In this document: positions 47,088-55,506 of the stretch, one piece after another | How positions within the stretch are numbered: position 1 is the stretch's first letter | Layout: each line of letters opens with the position of its first letter | Source: Cohaesibacter marisflavi | Lineage (GTDB): Bacteria > Pseudomonadota > Alphaproteobacteria > Rhizobiales > Cohaesibacteraceae | Length of the DNA stretch: 64,000 nt | Assembly: GCF_900115225.1 (NCBI RefSeq) | Contig: NZ_FOVR01000003.1 | Location: 374,017-438,016 of the forward strand | Direction of reading: 5' to 3' | The notes under the pieces: generated by a model | Told to the model about the DNA's origin: nothing | Database searches by the model: none | What the model saw: the letters and a program-made list of their open reading frames with translations, nothing else | Position numbers and translations under genes: made by a program

Positions 47088-47783
47088 TTAGCCGCCACTT
47101 ATGCGGTGATGCATCCACACTGCATCATAGTCGAGGGTTTCCACGCCCAACAACTCAAGAGGCCGGCCCTGCAACTGACCCTGATAATCATAAATCGAGG
47201 GAATTCCCGACTGGCCGTCCAGCACCGGCATAACCAATGTGCTGGTTTCGTCAATCAGCCCCTGCTCCAGAAAGGCCCCATTTAGCATGCCTCCTCCCTC
47301 AAGTAGCAACGCCTTGACATCGAAGGCAACGCCGATCCGCTCAATCGCACTGGCAATATTGTTGCCTTCCGGTCCGGCAAAGAAGACCGAAACGCCTCTT
47401 TCAACCAGATAGGCCACATGCTCTTTGCCAACATGATCCGAGAGGACAAGCACCAGATGGCTGCCTTCCACGTCATCCGTCTCGGGCATCAGCTTGCCCT
47501 TGCGATCAAAGCAAATGGCAAGGCTCCGCCCTCTGGAGGCGCCGAGATGGTCGCTGGCGGTGATGGCACCATTGTCTTGCGGACCGGAATCCAGATGCGC
47601 TTCTGCGGCGGGCACAAAGCTCGCCATGGTGGTTCGCCCCACGATCCAGCCATCAGTATCCAGCCGATCGGCAATCTCTTCATAAAGATCAAGTGCTGTC
47701 TCGGGCAATCCGTTCCAGCGTTCGGTCAAAAGGCGCCCGTCAAGGGACGCAACCATGTGGCATATGATGCGGGGTCTTGGCAT
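47088..47783 (-). CDS. RibD C-terminal/dihydrofolate-reductase-fold protein
   Basis: The 231-residue protein matches the RibD_C family: PRIICHMVASLDGRL at the start, DGWIVGRTTM near residue 45, and LLLEGGGMLNGAFLEQGLIDE near residue 165. Such stand-alone proteins reduce an unknown nucleotide-like or xenobiotic substrate with NADPH; true RibD would also carry an N-terminal deaminase, which is absent. AAGGAC lies upstream of the ATG. It probably precedes the MFS gene in a two-gene operon. Confidence 0.85.
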   Translation of the reverse strand: MPRPRIICHMVASLDGRLLTERWNGLPETALDLYEEIADRLDTDGWIVGRTTMASFVPAAEAHLDSGPQDNGAITASDHLGASRGRSLAICFDRKGKLMPETDDVEGSHLVLVLSDHVGKEHVAYLVERGVSVFFAGPEGNNIASAIERIGVAFDVKALLLEGGGMLNGAFLEQGLIDETSTLVMPVLDGQSGIPSIYDYQGQLQGRPLELLGVETLDYDAVWMHHRISGG

Positions 47784-48145
47784 AGCGAGTCAGTCCTTGC
47801 ATTCTTAATTGGTCTTGTTGGCTTCTTATCGACCGGCGCGCCCATAAGCGTTCAACTGTTTGTGATCGAGATAATGCTTCCCGCGTAAAAATACTATCCC
47901 GGCAAGTGTAAATGCCATCATGAGCAGGAATAATAAATTAGCCGCAAAGGGCGGATTTCGCGCATCAACAAGCAAAAGCGCTGTAGTATAATGCCCTTAT
48001 GTTTGCGTCCATAGCCGAAACATTGCCAAACTTTCATGAACCTTGGTCATTATTGCTTTTAGTCTGTCCCTCTTACTCTTTGCGGCGGGTTGCTTTTCAA
48101 TTGCCCAAGCCAAAGCTTGCTCAAAGCCGAACCAACGAGGGACCA
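47784..48145. other. Divergent intergenic region before the cytochrome P460 gene
   Basis: This 362-bp gap lies between divergent genes. It is AT-rich around 47880-48000 and contains TATAAT at 47988-47993, a plausible -10 element for the rightward gene. The frame from 47999 to 48145 is open but lacks a signal or domain, so it is treated as leader. Confidence 0.45.
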
Positions 48146-48592
48146 TTGAAAGTATATCCTGTAGCAGCCCTGTTCATCGGATTGACGATGAGCACACCAC
48201 TCCTTGCCCAGTCAGCCGCATCTGACCATGTCGCCCTGCCTCCGGATTATAAGAGTGGAATTCATTTCTCGACCTTCAAGCGAGGAGGCATCACCGAGGA
48301 GCTGTTCACCGCGCAAGAGGCAATAGATGCAGCCAACGCCGGAGAGCCCTTTCCAGAAGGCACAGTCGTCACCATGGAAGATTTTCGCGAAGGGTCTCTT
48401 TATCGCATTCTGGTGATGGAAAAGCGCGCCGAATGGGAAAGCCAATCGCTTCCGGGCGGCTGGCGCTTCGGTGTCTATTGGCCCGATGGCCAGCCAAACC
48501 TGTCGGAAGATTTGCAGCGTTGTGAATCCTGCCATGCCAGCGCAGAAGACCGCGATTTTGTTTTCCGCCATGGCGACATGCTGGATGACTAA
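48146..48592 (+). CDS. Exported cytochrome P460-family protein, TTG start
   Basis: The 148-residue protein has a signal peptide (KVYPVAALFIGLTMSTPLLA then QSA) and a P460 domain. It ends in RCESCHASAEDRDFVF, with a C-x2-C-H haem c attachment site. Family members are periplasmic haem proteins linked to hydroxylamine or nitric-oxide chemistry, but many are uncharacterised. The TTG at 48146 is chosen because ACGAGGGA lies just upstream and it produces a normal signal peptide. The longer open frame starting at 47999 would place the hydrophobic segment internally. Confidence 0.8.
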   Translation: MKVYPVAALFIGLTMSTPLLAQSAASDHVALPPDYKSGIHFSTFKRGGITEELFTAQEAIDAANAGEPFPEGTVVTMEDFREGSLYRILVMEKRAEWESQSLPGGWRFGVYWPDGQPNLSEDLQRCESCHASAEDRDFVFRHGDMLDD

Positions 48593-48727
48593 GCCCTCCT
48601 TCCGGGCTTCACCGAACAACCTTGCTCCAAATGCATTGGCCGGTGCTTTTCCAAGCGACCGGCCAAGCGCGTCTTGCCATCATTGCGTCAGAGCGATCCT
48701 GTCACCAGACACGAAAGAACGGTGGGC

Positions 48728-49126
48728 TTACTTGCCTTCATAGTCTTTATCAGAGACTTTTTCCATCCATGTAACCGGGCTGCCATCAATGCTTTCCTGA
48801 ACGGCAATATGGCTCATGGCGGTTTCCGGAGAGGCCCCGTGCCAGTGCTTTTCGCCAGCAGGGAACCAGACGACATCGCCCTGCGTCACTTCTTCGATTT
48901 CGCCGCCTTCGCGCTGAACGCGCCCACGACCGAAGGTGATGATAATAGTCTGACCTGCCGGATGGGTGTGCCATGCGGTACGAGCGCCCGGCTCGAAGGT
49001 TACATGAGAACCACCCGTGCGGCCCGGCTCTTCCGCCTGAAAAAGCGGATCGACGCGAACCGTTCCGGTGAACCAATCTTCAGGCCCAGCAAATGATGGG
49101 GCACTACCGCCACGAATAACTTTCAT
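48728..49126 (-). CDS. Cupin-domain protein
   Basis: The 132-residue single-domain cupin has motif 1 [13 protein letters not shown], with the His/His/Gln-type metal ligands, and motif 2 [16 protein letters not shown], with the second-motif His. It closely resembles the exported cupin at 53745-54218, and related genes often neighbour CMD-domain and cyclophilin-like genes. It is cytoplasmic by lack of a signal. AAGGAT precedes the ATG. The role could be a dioxygenase, isomerase or metal-binding helper; it is not determined. Confidence 0.85.
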   Translation of the reverse strand: MKVIRGGSAPSFAGPEDWFTGTVRVDPLFQAEEPGRTGGSHVTFEPGARTAWHTHPAGQTIIITFGRGRVQREGGEIEEVTQGDVVWFPAGEKHWHGASPETAMSHIAVQESIDGSPVTWMEKVSDKDYEGK

Positions 49127-49191
49127 AGCTTTATCCTTTCCTTGTGTTTCAATATCTGTATTTCAATGTCAAAAAGGAAAAGCATGCAGGC

Positions 49192-49830
49192 TCACGGCTG
49201 CAGCTTTTCGAAATGATAGGTAAAAGCTTCTCCGCCCGGATGCTCATAAGCCAAAACGGCGGTCACCATAGCGAAGGGCTCAACAAAGCGCCCATTCTTC
49301 AGCCCCCCAAGATCAACCGGATCAAAGCCGACCTCCAAGATCAGCTGCCTGGCGATTTGCTTGGCACCAGCATCGTCGCCATACAGCATGTGCTGGGGCC
49401 GTTTGCCCTCTTCACGCTTTGCAAAGACCACCGGCAGGCTCTCTGATGGGCTTGTGTTGAAGGCTGAAACCCATCGGGCTTTCGGACGGGCTGCGGCAAG
49501 TTGTTCCGCGCCAGACGTCGTTGTGCCCAACACCAGATTTTCATTGTCTTGGTCGAGTGGTACGCAGCAGTTGAGGACAATCTTGCCTTCCAGAGACCCT
49601 GCTTTTGCCAAAACATCTTCTATATGAGACCAATGCACAGCCAGCAGAACAAGTTCCGCTTCTTGAACAATATTTGTCACAGCCCCCCAACTGGCGTTCA
49701 GTTCCTGGGCCAGTTTTTGCAGCTTTTGCTCATCCCGGCTAAAGGAGAAGGCAACCTGATGGCCGCATTGCGCCCAGATGCGTCCGAGGGCTTCGCCCAT
49801 ATTGCCCGTCCCCACGATGGCAATTTTCAT
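49192..49830 (-). CDS. NADPH-dependent F420 reductase-like NADP-binding protein
   Basis: The 212-residue protein has Rossmann motif MKIAIVGTGNMGEALGRIW, an FSFSRDEQK phosphate-binding loop suited to NADP, and the later block LNCCVPLDQDNENLVLG with PKARWVSAFNTSPSESLP. It belongs to the F420-dependent NADP reductase-type family. Most alphaproteobacterial homologues probably use another electron carrier or substrate because F420 is rare there. AGGAGAG precedes the ATG. It is downstream of the CMD gene on the same strand. Confidence 0.82.
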   Translation of the reverse strand: MKIAIVGTGNMGEALGRIWAQCGHQVAFSFSRDEQKLQKLAQELNASWGAVTNIVQEAELVLLAVHWSHIEDVLAKAGSLEGKIVLNCCVPLDQDNENLVLGTTTSGAEQLAAARPKARWVSAFNTSPSESLPVVFAKREEGKRPQHMLYGDDAGAKQIARQLILEVGFDPVDLGGLKNGRFVEPFAMVTAVLAYEHPGGEAFTYHFEKLQP

Positions 49831-49941
49831 TTTATGGCTCTCCTTTCACGCTGAGAAGCTGACACTATTGCCAGCCTTTCTCTTGGATCAGACGATCAGC
49901 AAAGGGCAGGAGTGCCTCCACCCTTTGCCGGTCTTTCCAGT

Positions 49942-50712
49942 TTAGTCTGCGCGGGACTCAAATACATCCTTGGCGACAGGCATTGCGGAGAAGACTTTCG
50001 GCCAACCCGCATAGAAGGCGAGATGGGAAAGAACCGCGCCGGCCTCATCCTTTGAGAGGCCATTATCCATTGCTTTGTTAAGATGGAAAGTCATCTGTTC
50101 AGGCTGGCCAGCTGCAATAAGAGCTGCCACGGTGATCAGGCTGCGGTCACGTGGCTCAAGGCCCGGGCGAAGCCAGAGGTCAAGGAACAGGAGCTGTTCT
50201 GTATCACGAACGACACCGGGGCTGACATTGCCATAGGTGCTGGAGACAAAATTCTGACGGTTGGCTTCCGCCTCTTCATCCAGCGGCAACAGCTCGGGAT
50301 CAACCGGAGCCAGATCGTCGACCGAAATGCCGCGAGCCTCGAAAACCGGGGCAGCGGCTTGAGCGGCGGCAGTGGCATTGCCCCATCCGGTATAGAAAGC
50401 AAGATGGGTGATGGTTTCGGAAATCTCGAGCGGCTTCACACCGGAATCCAGAGCCAGCTCGATAAATTTGTCCAACCCTTCGGTTTCATGACGGGTGAGC
50501 AGAGCAGCGAAGGTCACCAGCGAGCGGTCACGGGCAGAGAGAACCTCATCCTGCCAAACTTTGCCGACGAGATCGTCCATGGCATAGGACTGCAGTGCGG
50601 GCGAAACTCGGGCAACAGCACCGGGAATGGTCTTGGCTGCATCTTCGGCCAATGCGCCGCCGGACATCAAAGCGAGGGCTGAGGCGGCTAGCATGGTCTT
50701 GACTGTCTTCAT
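49942..50712 (-). CDS. Exported protein with two carboxymuconolactone-decarboxylase-like domains
   Basis: The 256-residue protein has a signal peptide (about 1-23, ending GALA). Two CMD/AhpD-fold repeats follow (about 45-125 and 165-245). Each carries the DRSL-TVAAL helix and a HLAFY-GW segment. No CxxC pair is seen in either repeat, so an AhpD-type disulfide reductase activity is unlikely. Family members with a signal peptide are often encoded beside cupin and SDR genes and act in oxidative or aromatic metabolism, but the reaction is unknown. AAGGAG precedes the ATG. Confidence 0.83.
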   Translation of the reverse strand: MKTVKTMLAASALALMSGGALAEDAAKTIPGAVARVSPALQSYAMDDLVGKVWQDEVLSARDRSLVTFAALLTRHETEGLDKFIELALDSGVKPLEISETITHLAFYTGWGNATAAAQAAAPVFEARGISVDDLAPVDPELLPLDEEAEANRQNFVSSTYGNVSPGVVRDTEQLLFLDLWLRPGLEPRDRSLITVAALIAAGQPEQMTFHLNKAMDNGLSKDEAGAVLSHLAFYAGWPKVFSAMPVAKDVFESRAD

Positions 50713-50847
50713 GGAAATATCTCCTTGGGATCTGACAAAGGTGATCGAAGTTACCCGTTAGATCTGGTTCAGAAAGCCATGAAATTAATAGCCTCATCGC
50801 CAAAGACAGTCATGAGAGAGATTGATCAATCGCTGAAACGCTTTTCA

Positions 50848-51789
50848 TCAACCCCTTTCCCGCAAGGCATCAAGGACCACCTGAAAGGCCGATGAAGTTC
50901 TCAGGCGGCTGGGGTAATAAAGATGGAATCCATCGAAATAGGGCGAATAGTCTCCAAGGCACATCTTGAGACGCCCCTCGGCAAGATCCTTCTCGACCAG
51001 CCTTTCGGGCACCAGAGCCAGCCCGTGCCCGTCAAGCACAGCGCGGTAGATCGTCATGATAGTGTCAAAACAGAGCTGCCCGGTTACCTTGACACGGATC
51101 TCCCGCTTGTCCTTGTCTTCAAATTCCCACGCATAGAGCGCTCCATGGGTCGACAGACGCAAATTGATGCATTCATGCTCGCTGAGATCGTTAGGGGTTT
51201 CAGGCTCTCCATGCTCGGCGAAATAGCCCGGCGTGCCGATGCAGACCATGCGCTCATCAGGGCCGATGCGCATGGAAATCATGCCATCACTGACCTGATC
51301 GCCATAGCGCACCCCTGCATCACACTGGGCAGAGGCCAGATCGGTGTAACCATAGTCATTGACGAATTCGACCCGAACGGCAGGATAGTTTTTGATGACC
51401 GGCGCGATCTTGGGCCAGAGCAATGTCTCGATGGTATAGTCCGTGGCGACGATCCGCACGGTTCCCGTTGGCGTGGACTGGTTTTCCGTCAGCGCGACCA
51501 GCCGCTCTTCGATGGTTTCAAGAGCCGGAGACAGGGTCGCCAGCAGATCTTCGCCCTCGATTGTGGGCGCCACGGAACGGGTGGTTCTGGTTAGAAGACG
51601 CAGGCCGAGACGTTTTTCAAGTGCTTTGATGGTATGGCTCAGTGCTGATTGAGACACATTGAGGCGAGCGGCTGCGCGCGTGAAGCTGCGCTCTTCGGCG
51701 ACTGCCATCAGGGCAATCAGATCATTGATATTTTCTCTAAGCAACAGCGATAGATCGCGTTGGCTACTGAAATCGCCCGTTTCTGGCAT
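50848..51789 (-). CDS. LysR-family transcriptional regulator
   Basis: The 313-residue protein has a helix-turn-helix (about 25-85: MAVAEERSFTRAAARLNVSQSALSHTIKAL) and a periplasmic-binding-protein-like domain (about 105-305). It matches the PcpR/DmlR-like LysR group. It is divergent from paralogue 4, the SDR and the exported cupin (52203-54218), and lies directly upstream of the CMD gene on its own strand. It could therefore regulate both directions. AAGGGA precedes the ATG. Confidence 0.86.
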   Translation of the reverse strand: MPETGDFSSQRDLSLLLRENINDLIALMAVAEERSFTRAAARLNVSQSALSHTIKALEKRLGLRLLTRTTRSVAPTIEGEDLLATLSPALETIEERLVALTENQSTPTGTVRIVATDYTIETLLWPKIAPVIKNYPAVRVEFVNDYGYTDLASAQCDAGVRYGDQVSDGMISMRIGPDERMVCIGTPGYFAEHGEPETPNDLSEHECINLRLSTHGALYAWEFEDKDKREIRVKVTGQLCFDTIMTIYRAVLDGHGLALVPERLVEKDLAEGRLKMCLGDYSPYFDGFHLYYPSRLRTSSAFQVVLDALRERG

Positions 51790-52202
51790 CGTGAAATATC
51801 CCTTGTGAAAGGCAGTTTGCCCATGGTGCCGTCAGAAGACTGGCTTGGGAGGAAAGTCGGCAACCATTTTGGCCTTCTTATGAATCTACCAGCTTCATAT
51901 CACCGTATAATGCAGTATAATGGAATTCTATGATGAATTGAATTCATAAGACTAATGAAAAGAGACAGCAAGCGCCTGACACCTGTCAGGCGGGCCGAGC
52001 GATAGCATCGAACGGATTATTCTGAGATTTCAGACAATCAATGATCCTCGTTCATGAATGCTATCAATCATCCCCTCTTAGTCATGAAGGCCTAAGCGCT
52101 TATACTATCCTCAGACCAAGACCACGCCCAAGGGCAATCAATCTGGCCGGATCATTTGTCCGCCTCCCCTTGAGCGCCTCAATTGAAAGAAAGAAGCACG
52201 TC
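51790..52202. promoter_or_regulatory. Divergent LysR/cyclophilin-like intergenic region
   Basis: This 413-bp gap is AT-rich around 51880-51960. It holds an 8-bp direct repeat GTATAATG-CA-GTATAATG (51905-51922), which contains two TATAAT boxes, and GAATTC-rich sequence just after it. This is consistent with a LysR-controlled divergent promoter. The frame preceding paralogue 4 is open from 52041 but lacks a ribosome site, so it is not called. Confidence 0.5.
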
Positions 52203-52571
52203 ATGTCCACCAAAGCAGGAACAAAAATCCTTATCACGGTTGGCGCTGAAACTGTAACAGCTGTTCTGGATGACACGCCCTCAGGACGTGATTTTGCAGC
52301 GATGATGCCGCTCGAGCTGTCGCTGAGCGATTATAGTCGCACCGAAAAAGTAGCCGACCTGCCCGGAAAGCTGAGCACGGACGGAGCGCCGCGCAGCTAT
52401 GCGGCATCCATCGGCGATATCACCTACTATGCCCCATGGGGCAATCTGGCGATCTTTTATAAATCTTTCCCCAGTGCCAGCGGATTGGTGCGTCTGGGCA
52501 AGATTGACGGCAGCATGAATCTGCTGCTCAAGAACGGCACCTTCAAGGCCCGTCTGGAAATCGCCGGCTAA
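52203..52571 (+). CDS. Cyclophilin-like fold protein (paralogue 4, cytoplasmic)
   Basis: The 122-residue protein has only the barrel domain and no signal peptide: VGAETVTAVLDDTPSGRDFAAMMPLEL, then GDITYYAPWGNLAIFYKSF and GLVRLGKIDGSM. It is nearly superposable on the core of paralogue 2. AGAAAGAAG stands before the ATG at 52203; the longer open frame upstream is rejected as it has no such site. It is 24 bp upstream of the SDR gene, so the two likely form an operon. Ligand and activity are unknown. Confidence 0.8.
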   Translation: MSTKAGTKILITVGAETVTAVLDDTPSGRDFAAMMPLELSLSDYSRTEKVADLPGKLSTDGAPRSYAASIGDITYYAPWGNLAIFYKSFPSASGLVRLGKIDGSMNLLLKNGTFKARLEIAG

Positions 52572-52595
52572 CGGATCAACAAGGAGGGAAGACTA

Positions 52596-53342
52596 ATGAC
52601 AGAGCGTATTAAAGACAAAGTTATCGTCATCACAGGCGCGTCCAGTGGCATGGGCGAAGCCACGGCAAAATCCCTTGCGGCGCAAGGTGCCAAGGTTGTT
52701 GTGGGCGCACGCCGCGCCGATCGCCTTGAAAAGCTGGTTGCCGATATCACCGACGCAGGCGGCAGCGCAACCGCTGTTGCCACCGACGTGACCAAACTGG
52801 ATGATGTGAAGACTCTGGTCGACACAGCCGTCAAGACCTATGGCAAGATCGACGTCATCTTCAACAATGCCGGCCTGATGCCGCTTTCTCCGCTGGAGAG
52901 CCAGAAGATCGACGAATGGGACCAGATGATCGACGTGAACCTGAAGGGCACCCTTTATGGTATCGCGGCCGCCCTGCCCTATTTCAAGGAGCAGAAATCT
53001 GGTCAGGTGATCAACGTGTCTTCCGTTTATGGCCATATCAGTGTGGCCAATGGCGCAGTCTATTGTGCCACCAAGCACGCCGTGCGTTCGCTTTCCGAAA
53101 GCCTGCGCAAGGAAGTCAAACCGTATGACATCCGCGTAACGGTGATTTCTCCAGGTGCCGTTAACACCGAACTGACACAGCATATTTCCGAGCCGGGTCT
53201 TGGAGATGCCGTGCGTGATATCGTGGGCGAAATCGGCGTTCCGGCCAGCACCATGGCCGACATGGTTTCCTTCGCCATTTCGCAGCCAGCCAATGTCGAT
53301 GTCAGCGAAATTCTGTTCCGCCCGACGGTTCAGCCTGAATAA
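52596..53342 (+). CDS. SDR-family oxidoreductase (YdfG-like)
   Basis: The 248-residue classical SDR has [10 protein letters not shown] (cofactor loop, 14-21), [11 protein letters not shown], Ser in INVSSVYG, the Y-x3-K dyad in [11 protein letters not shown], and [10 protein letters not shown]. It resembles NADP-dependent serine/3-hydroxy acid dehydrogenases and related aldehyde reductases. A strong AAGGAGGG site lies upstream. It follows paralogue 4 and precedes the exported cupin in the same direction, under likely LysR control. Confidence 0.87.
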   Translation: MTERIKDKVIVITGASSGMGEATAKSLAAQGAKVVVGARRADRLEKLVADITDAGGSATAVATDVTKLDDVKTLVDTAVKTYGKIDVIFNNAGLMPLSPLESQKIDEWDQMIDVNLKGTLYGIAAALPYFKEQKSGQVINVSSVYGHISVANGAVYCATKHAVRSLSESLRKEVKPYDIRVTVISPGAVNTELTQHISEPGLGDAVRDIVGEIGVPASTMADMVSFAISQPANVDVSEILFRPTVQPE

Positions 53343-53744
53343 GATTTTCTCCCTGCTCTTGCCTGAAGGCAACAGAGGGCGAGACAGGAAAACAGGCCAA
53401 GCAGTCTAGCCCTGATGCCTTTTCAAGGCCTCGGGGTTTTTCTTTGTCTGCTTGGCCAGACCGCCTCTTAGAAAAGGAGGCTGTTCACAATTACGTTACC
53501 GAACTCATGATTAAGGCTTCATTCATGAAATTTGATCATGGGAGTTAGCAAAGTGTGGGTCATTAATTCAAGAGGTGCTTGCTCCTATCTTCTAAGGGCA
53601 GCTGGCGTGAAAGCCACACCAGTTGTCTGACGACGGAAGAGTGCTTGGGCAGAGCATCCATCCGCCGTCGGAGGCCTGGCCTCAGACAACGGCGACGAGA
53701 AGATCGCCTTGCTGGCGCATTATCACCAACAAGGAGACCACCCT
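53343..53744. other. Intergenic region between SDR and exported cupin
   Basis: This 402-bp gap contains the terminator at 53410-53441 and is otherwise featureless. Short open frames at 53579-53847 have poor starts and no recognisable domain. The cupin presumably has its own promoter in the second half. Confidence 0.5.
53410..53441 (+). terminator. Terminator after SDR gene
   Basis: The nested stem CCCTGA/TCGGGG and GCCTT/AAGGC (one bulge) is followed by TTTTTC. Confidence 0.8.
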
Positions 53745-54218
53745 ATGTTCAAGAAAACAGCCATTACCCTCACAGCCCTTTTGCTCAGCACCGGTGCGTT
53801 CGCCCAAGGCATGGAGAAATTCTCCGGTAGCGACCGCAAGGGCATGATTGCTCCGAAAGAGAATTTCACCGGCACGGCTTATGTTGAAATGATTTTTAGC
53901 AACGAAGACCCGTTCGTCGTCAATGCAGGCAAGGTAACCTTCCTGCCAAATGCACGTTCCAACTGGCACACCCATCCAGCAGGCCAGATGCTTGTTGTCA
54001 CCGAAGGCCGTGGCTGGGTTCAGGAAGAAGGCAAAGAACGCCTTGTGATGGAAGCCGGTGACGTTATCTGGTGCCCACCGGATGTCAAACACTGGCATGG
54101 AGCGACCGATTCCAGTTCCGTGACCCATTATGCCATCCAGCAATTCGAGGAAGGCAAGAATGTCAACTGGATGGATGCCGTGACCGATGACCAGTATAAT
54201 CCTGAAGCAGCTAACTAA
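53745..54218 (+). CDS. Exported cupin-domain protein
   Basis: The 157-residue protein has a signal peptide (MFKKTAITLTALLLSTGAFA). A cupin domain follows, with [13 protein letters not shown] and GDVIWCPPDVKHWHGA carrying the metal-binding histidines. It is closely related to the cytoplasmic cupin at 48728-49126, so one cupin works inside and one outside the membrane. AAGGAGAC precedes the ATG; an earlier in-frame ATG is rejected because it lies before the ribosome site. Function is unknown; the surrounding genes suggest aromatic or lactone metabolism. Confidence 0.87.
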   Translation: MFKKTAITLTALLLSTGAFAQGMEKFSGSDRKGMIAPKENFTGTAYVEMIFSNEDPFVVNAGKVTFLPNARSNWHTHPAGQMLVVTEGRGWVQEEGKERLVMEAGDVIWCPPDVKHWHGATDSSSVTHYAIQQFEEGKNVNWMDAVTDDQYNPEAAN

Positions 54219-54271
54219 AGCTTTTCGGCTGGCGCTTCCCCGGGTGCGCTATTGCTGAGCAATCCGCTTTT

Positions 54272-54310
54272 AAGACACCGCATTGGCACGGCCTTTGCGG
54301 TGTCTTTATA
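54272..54310 (+). terminator. Terminator after exported cupin
   Basis: A perfect 11-bp stem AAGACACCGCA/TGCGGTGTCTT with a 13-nt loop is followed by TATATTC-type AT-rich sequence. Confidence 0.7.
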
Positions 54311-54362
54311 TTCAGCCCTTCCCCACCCTTCGCCCGAGCGCCTGCGGGCCATCTATAGATGG

Positions 54363-54388
54363 GCAGTTCGATGAGGCAGTTCGATGAG
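54363..54388. repeat. 13-bp tandem repeat
   Basis: Two exact adjacent copies of GCAGTTCGATGAG, followed by a truncated third (GCAGATC). It is intergenic with no clear role. Confidence 0.85.
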
Positions 54389-54627
54389 GCAGATCACAAA
54401 AGATTGATGAACTGCATTCATATTTGGTTGTTCTTCCAGACACCTACACGGGCATTCGGATCTGTCCTAAATTCGCAGCATACCAACCCTTGGACCCAGG
54501 CGCTGAAGCGGAGCGGTCAATGAGGACCACCCAAGCATAGACACCGAGCAACTGGCCCGGCCAAGCACCCCGCAAGGCTTCCATTGTCAATTGCAGCTTC
54601 AGTCGCAAACAAGAAACCAGATCCGTA

Positions 54628-55503
54628 ATGACAAGCAAGATCACGACAAAAAACAGAATTGAAGACCGTTTCTATGAGGGCGAACGCCCCCTTTATGCCC
54701 TTGGCGAAACCGAACTCGACCATGTCCGCTTCTACCCTGGAGAATCTCCCCTCAAGCATAGCCATGACATCGTGATCCGCGGGTGCGACTTCATGGGCAA
54801 ATATCCTCTCTGGCACAGCGAACGGGTGTTGATCGAGGATAGCCTGTTTACCGTTTATGCCCGCGCGGCCATCTGGTACACACAGGACCTGACCATGCGC
54901 AACTGCACCATTGAAGCACCCAAGATGTTCCGCCGGGTCTCCCATCTCACCATCGAAAACACCTGTTTCCCCAATGCCGGAGAAACGCTTTGGACCTGCG
55001 ATCACATCACCCTCGACAATTTGACGCTGAAGGGTGCGGACTATGTCTTCATGAATTGCGAAGAGATCAAGATCGACGCCATGACGTTGCAAGGCAATTA
55101 TTCCTTTCAGGACGCCAAGAATGTCACTATCCGCAATTCCCATCTTGCCTCCAAGGATGCGTTCTGGGGCGCAGAAAATGTGACGGTCTATGACAGTGTA
55201 ATCGAAGGGGAATATCTCGGCTGGCACTCGAAGAATCTGCGTCTGGTTAATTGCACCATTCGTGGCGAGCAACCGCTTTGCTATGCGCAGGATCTGGTGA
55301 TGGAAAATTGCCGTATGGAAGACACGGATCTATGCTTTGAATATGCCACGCTCAAGGCCGACATCAAGACCGATATCATCAGCATCAAGAATCCCAAGGG
55401 TGGTAGCATCAAGGCGCGCAGCATCGGCGAGATCATCATCGATGAGAATTGCATCACTCCGGGGGCCTGCACCATCGAAACCGAGCTTCAGGATGTAGCG
55501 TAA
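54628..55503 (+). CDS. DUF3737-family right-handed beta-helix protein
   Basis: The 291-residue protein consists of repeated strands (about 45-270) with the pattern N/D-x-T/V-I-x-N/D-S/C and an N-terminal LYALGETELDHVRFYPGESPLKH block typical of DUF3737. The fold is a parallel beta-helix related to pectate lyases, but the family has no known enzymatic activity. No signal peptide is seen. It is followed, after three bases, by the MalY/PatB gene; this pairing is common for the family. The start has only a weak ribosome site. Confidence 0.82.
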   Translation: MTSKITTKNRIEDRFYEGERPLYALGETELDHVRFYPGESPLKHSHDIVIRGCDFMGKYPLWHSERVLIEDSLFTVYARAAIWYTQDLTMRNCTIEAPKMFRRVSHLTIENTCFPNAGETLWTCDHITLDNLTLKGADYVFMNCEEIKIDAMTLQGNYSFQDAKNVTIRNSHLASKDAFWGAENVTVYDSVIEGEYLGWHSKNLRLVNCTIRGEQPLCYAQDLVMENCRMEDTDLCFEYATLKADIKTDIISIKNPKGGSIKARSIGEIIIDENCITPGACTIETELQDVA

Positions 55504-55506
55504 GCC

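Larger units (their letters stand above)
54219..54627. other. Intergenic region with terminator and short tandem repeat
   Basis: This 409-bp gap contains the terminator at 54272-54310 and the 13-bp tandem repeat at 54363-54388. The rest has no recognisable gene. It probably carries the promoter of the DUF3737-MalY pair. Confidence 0.5.

Noticed and set aside
32875-54627. Accessory region as an integrated mobile island
   Set aside because: No integrase, transposase, tRNA attachment site or terminal repeats were seen, despite the mixture of small transcription units.
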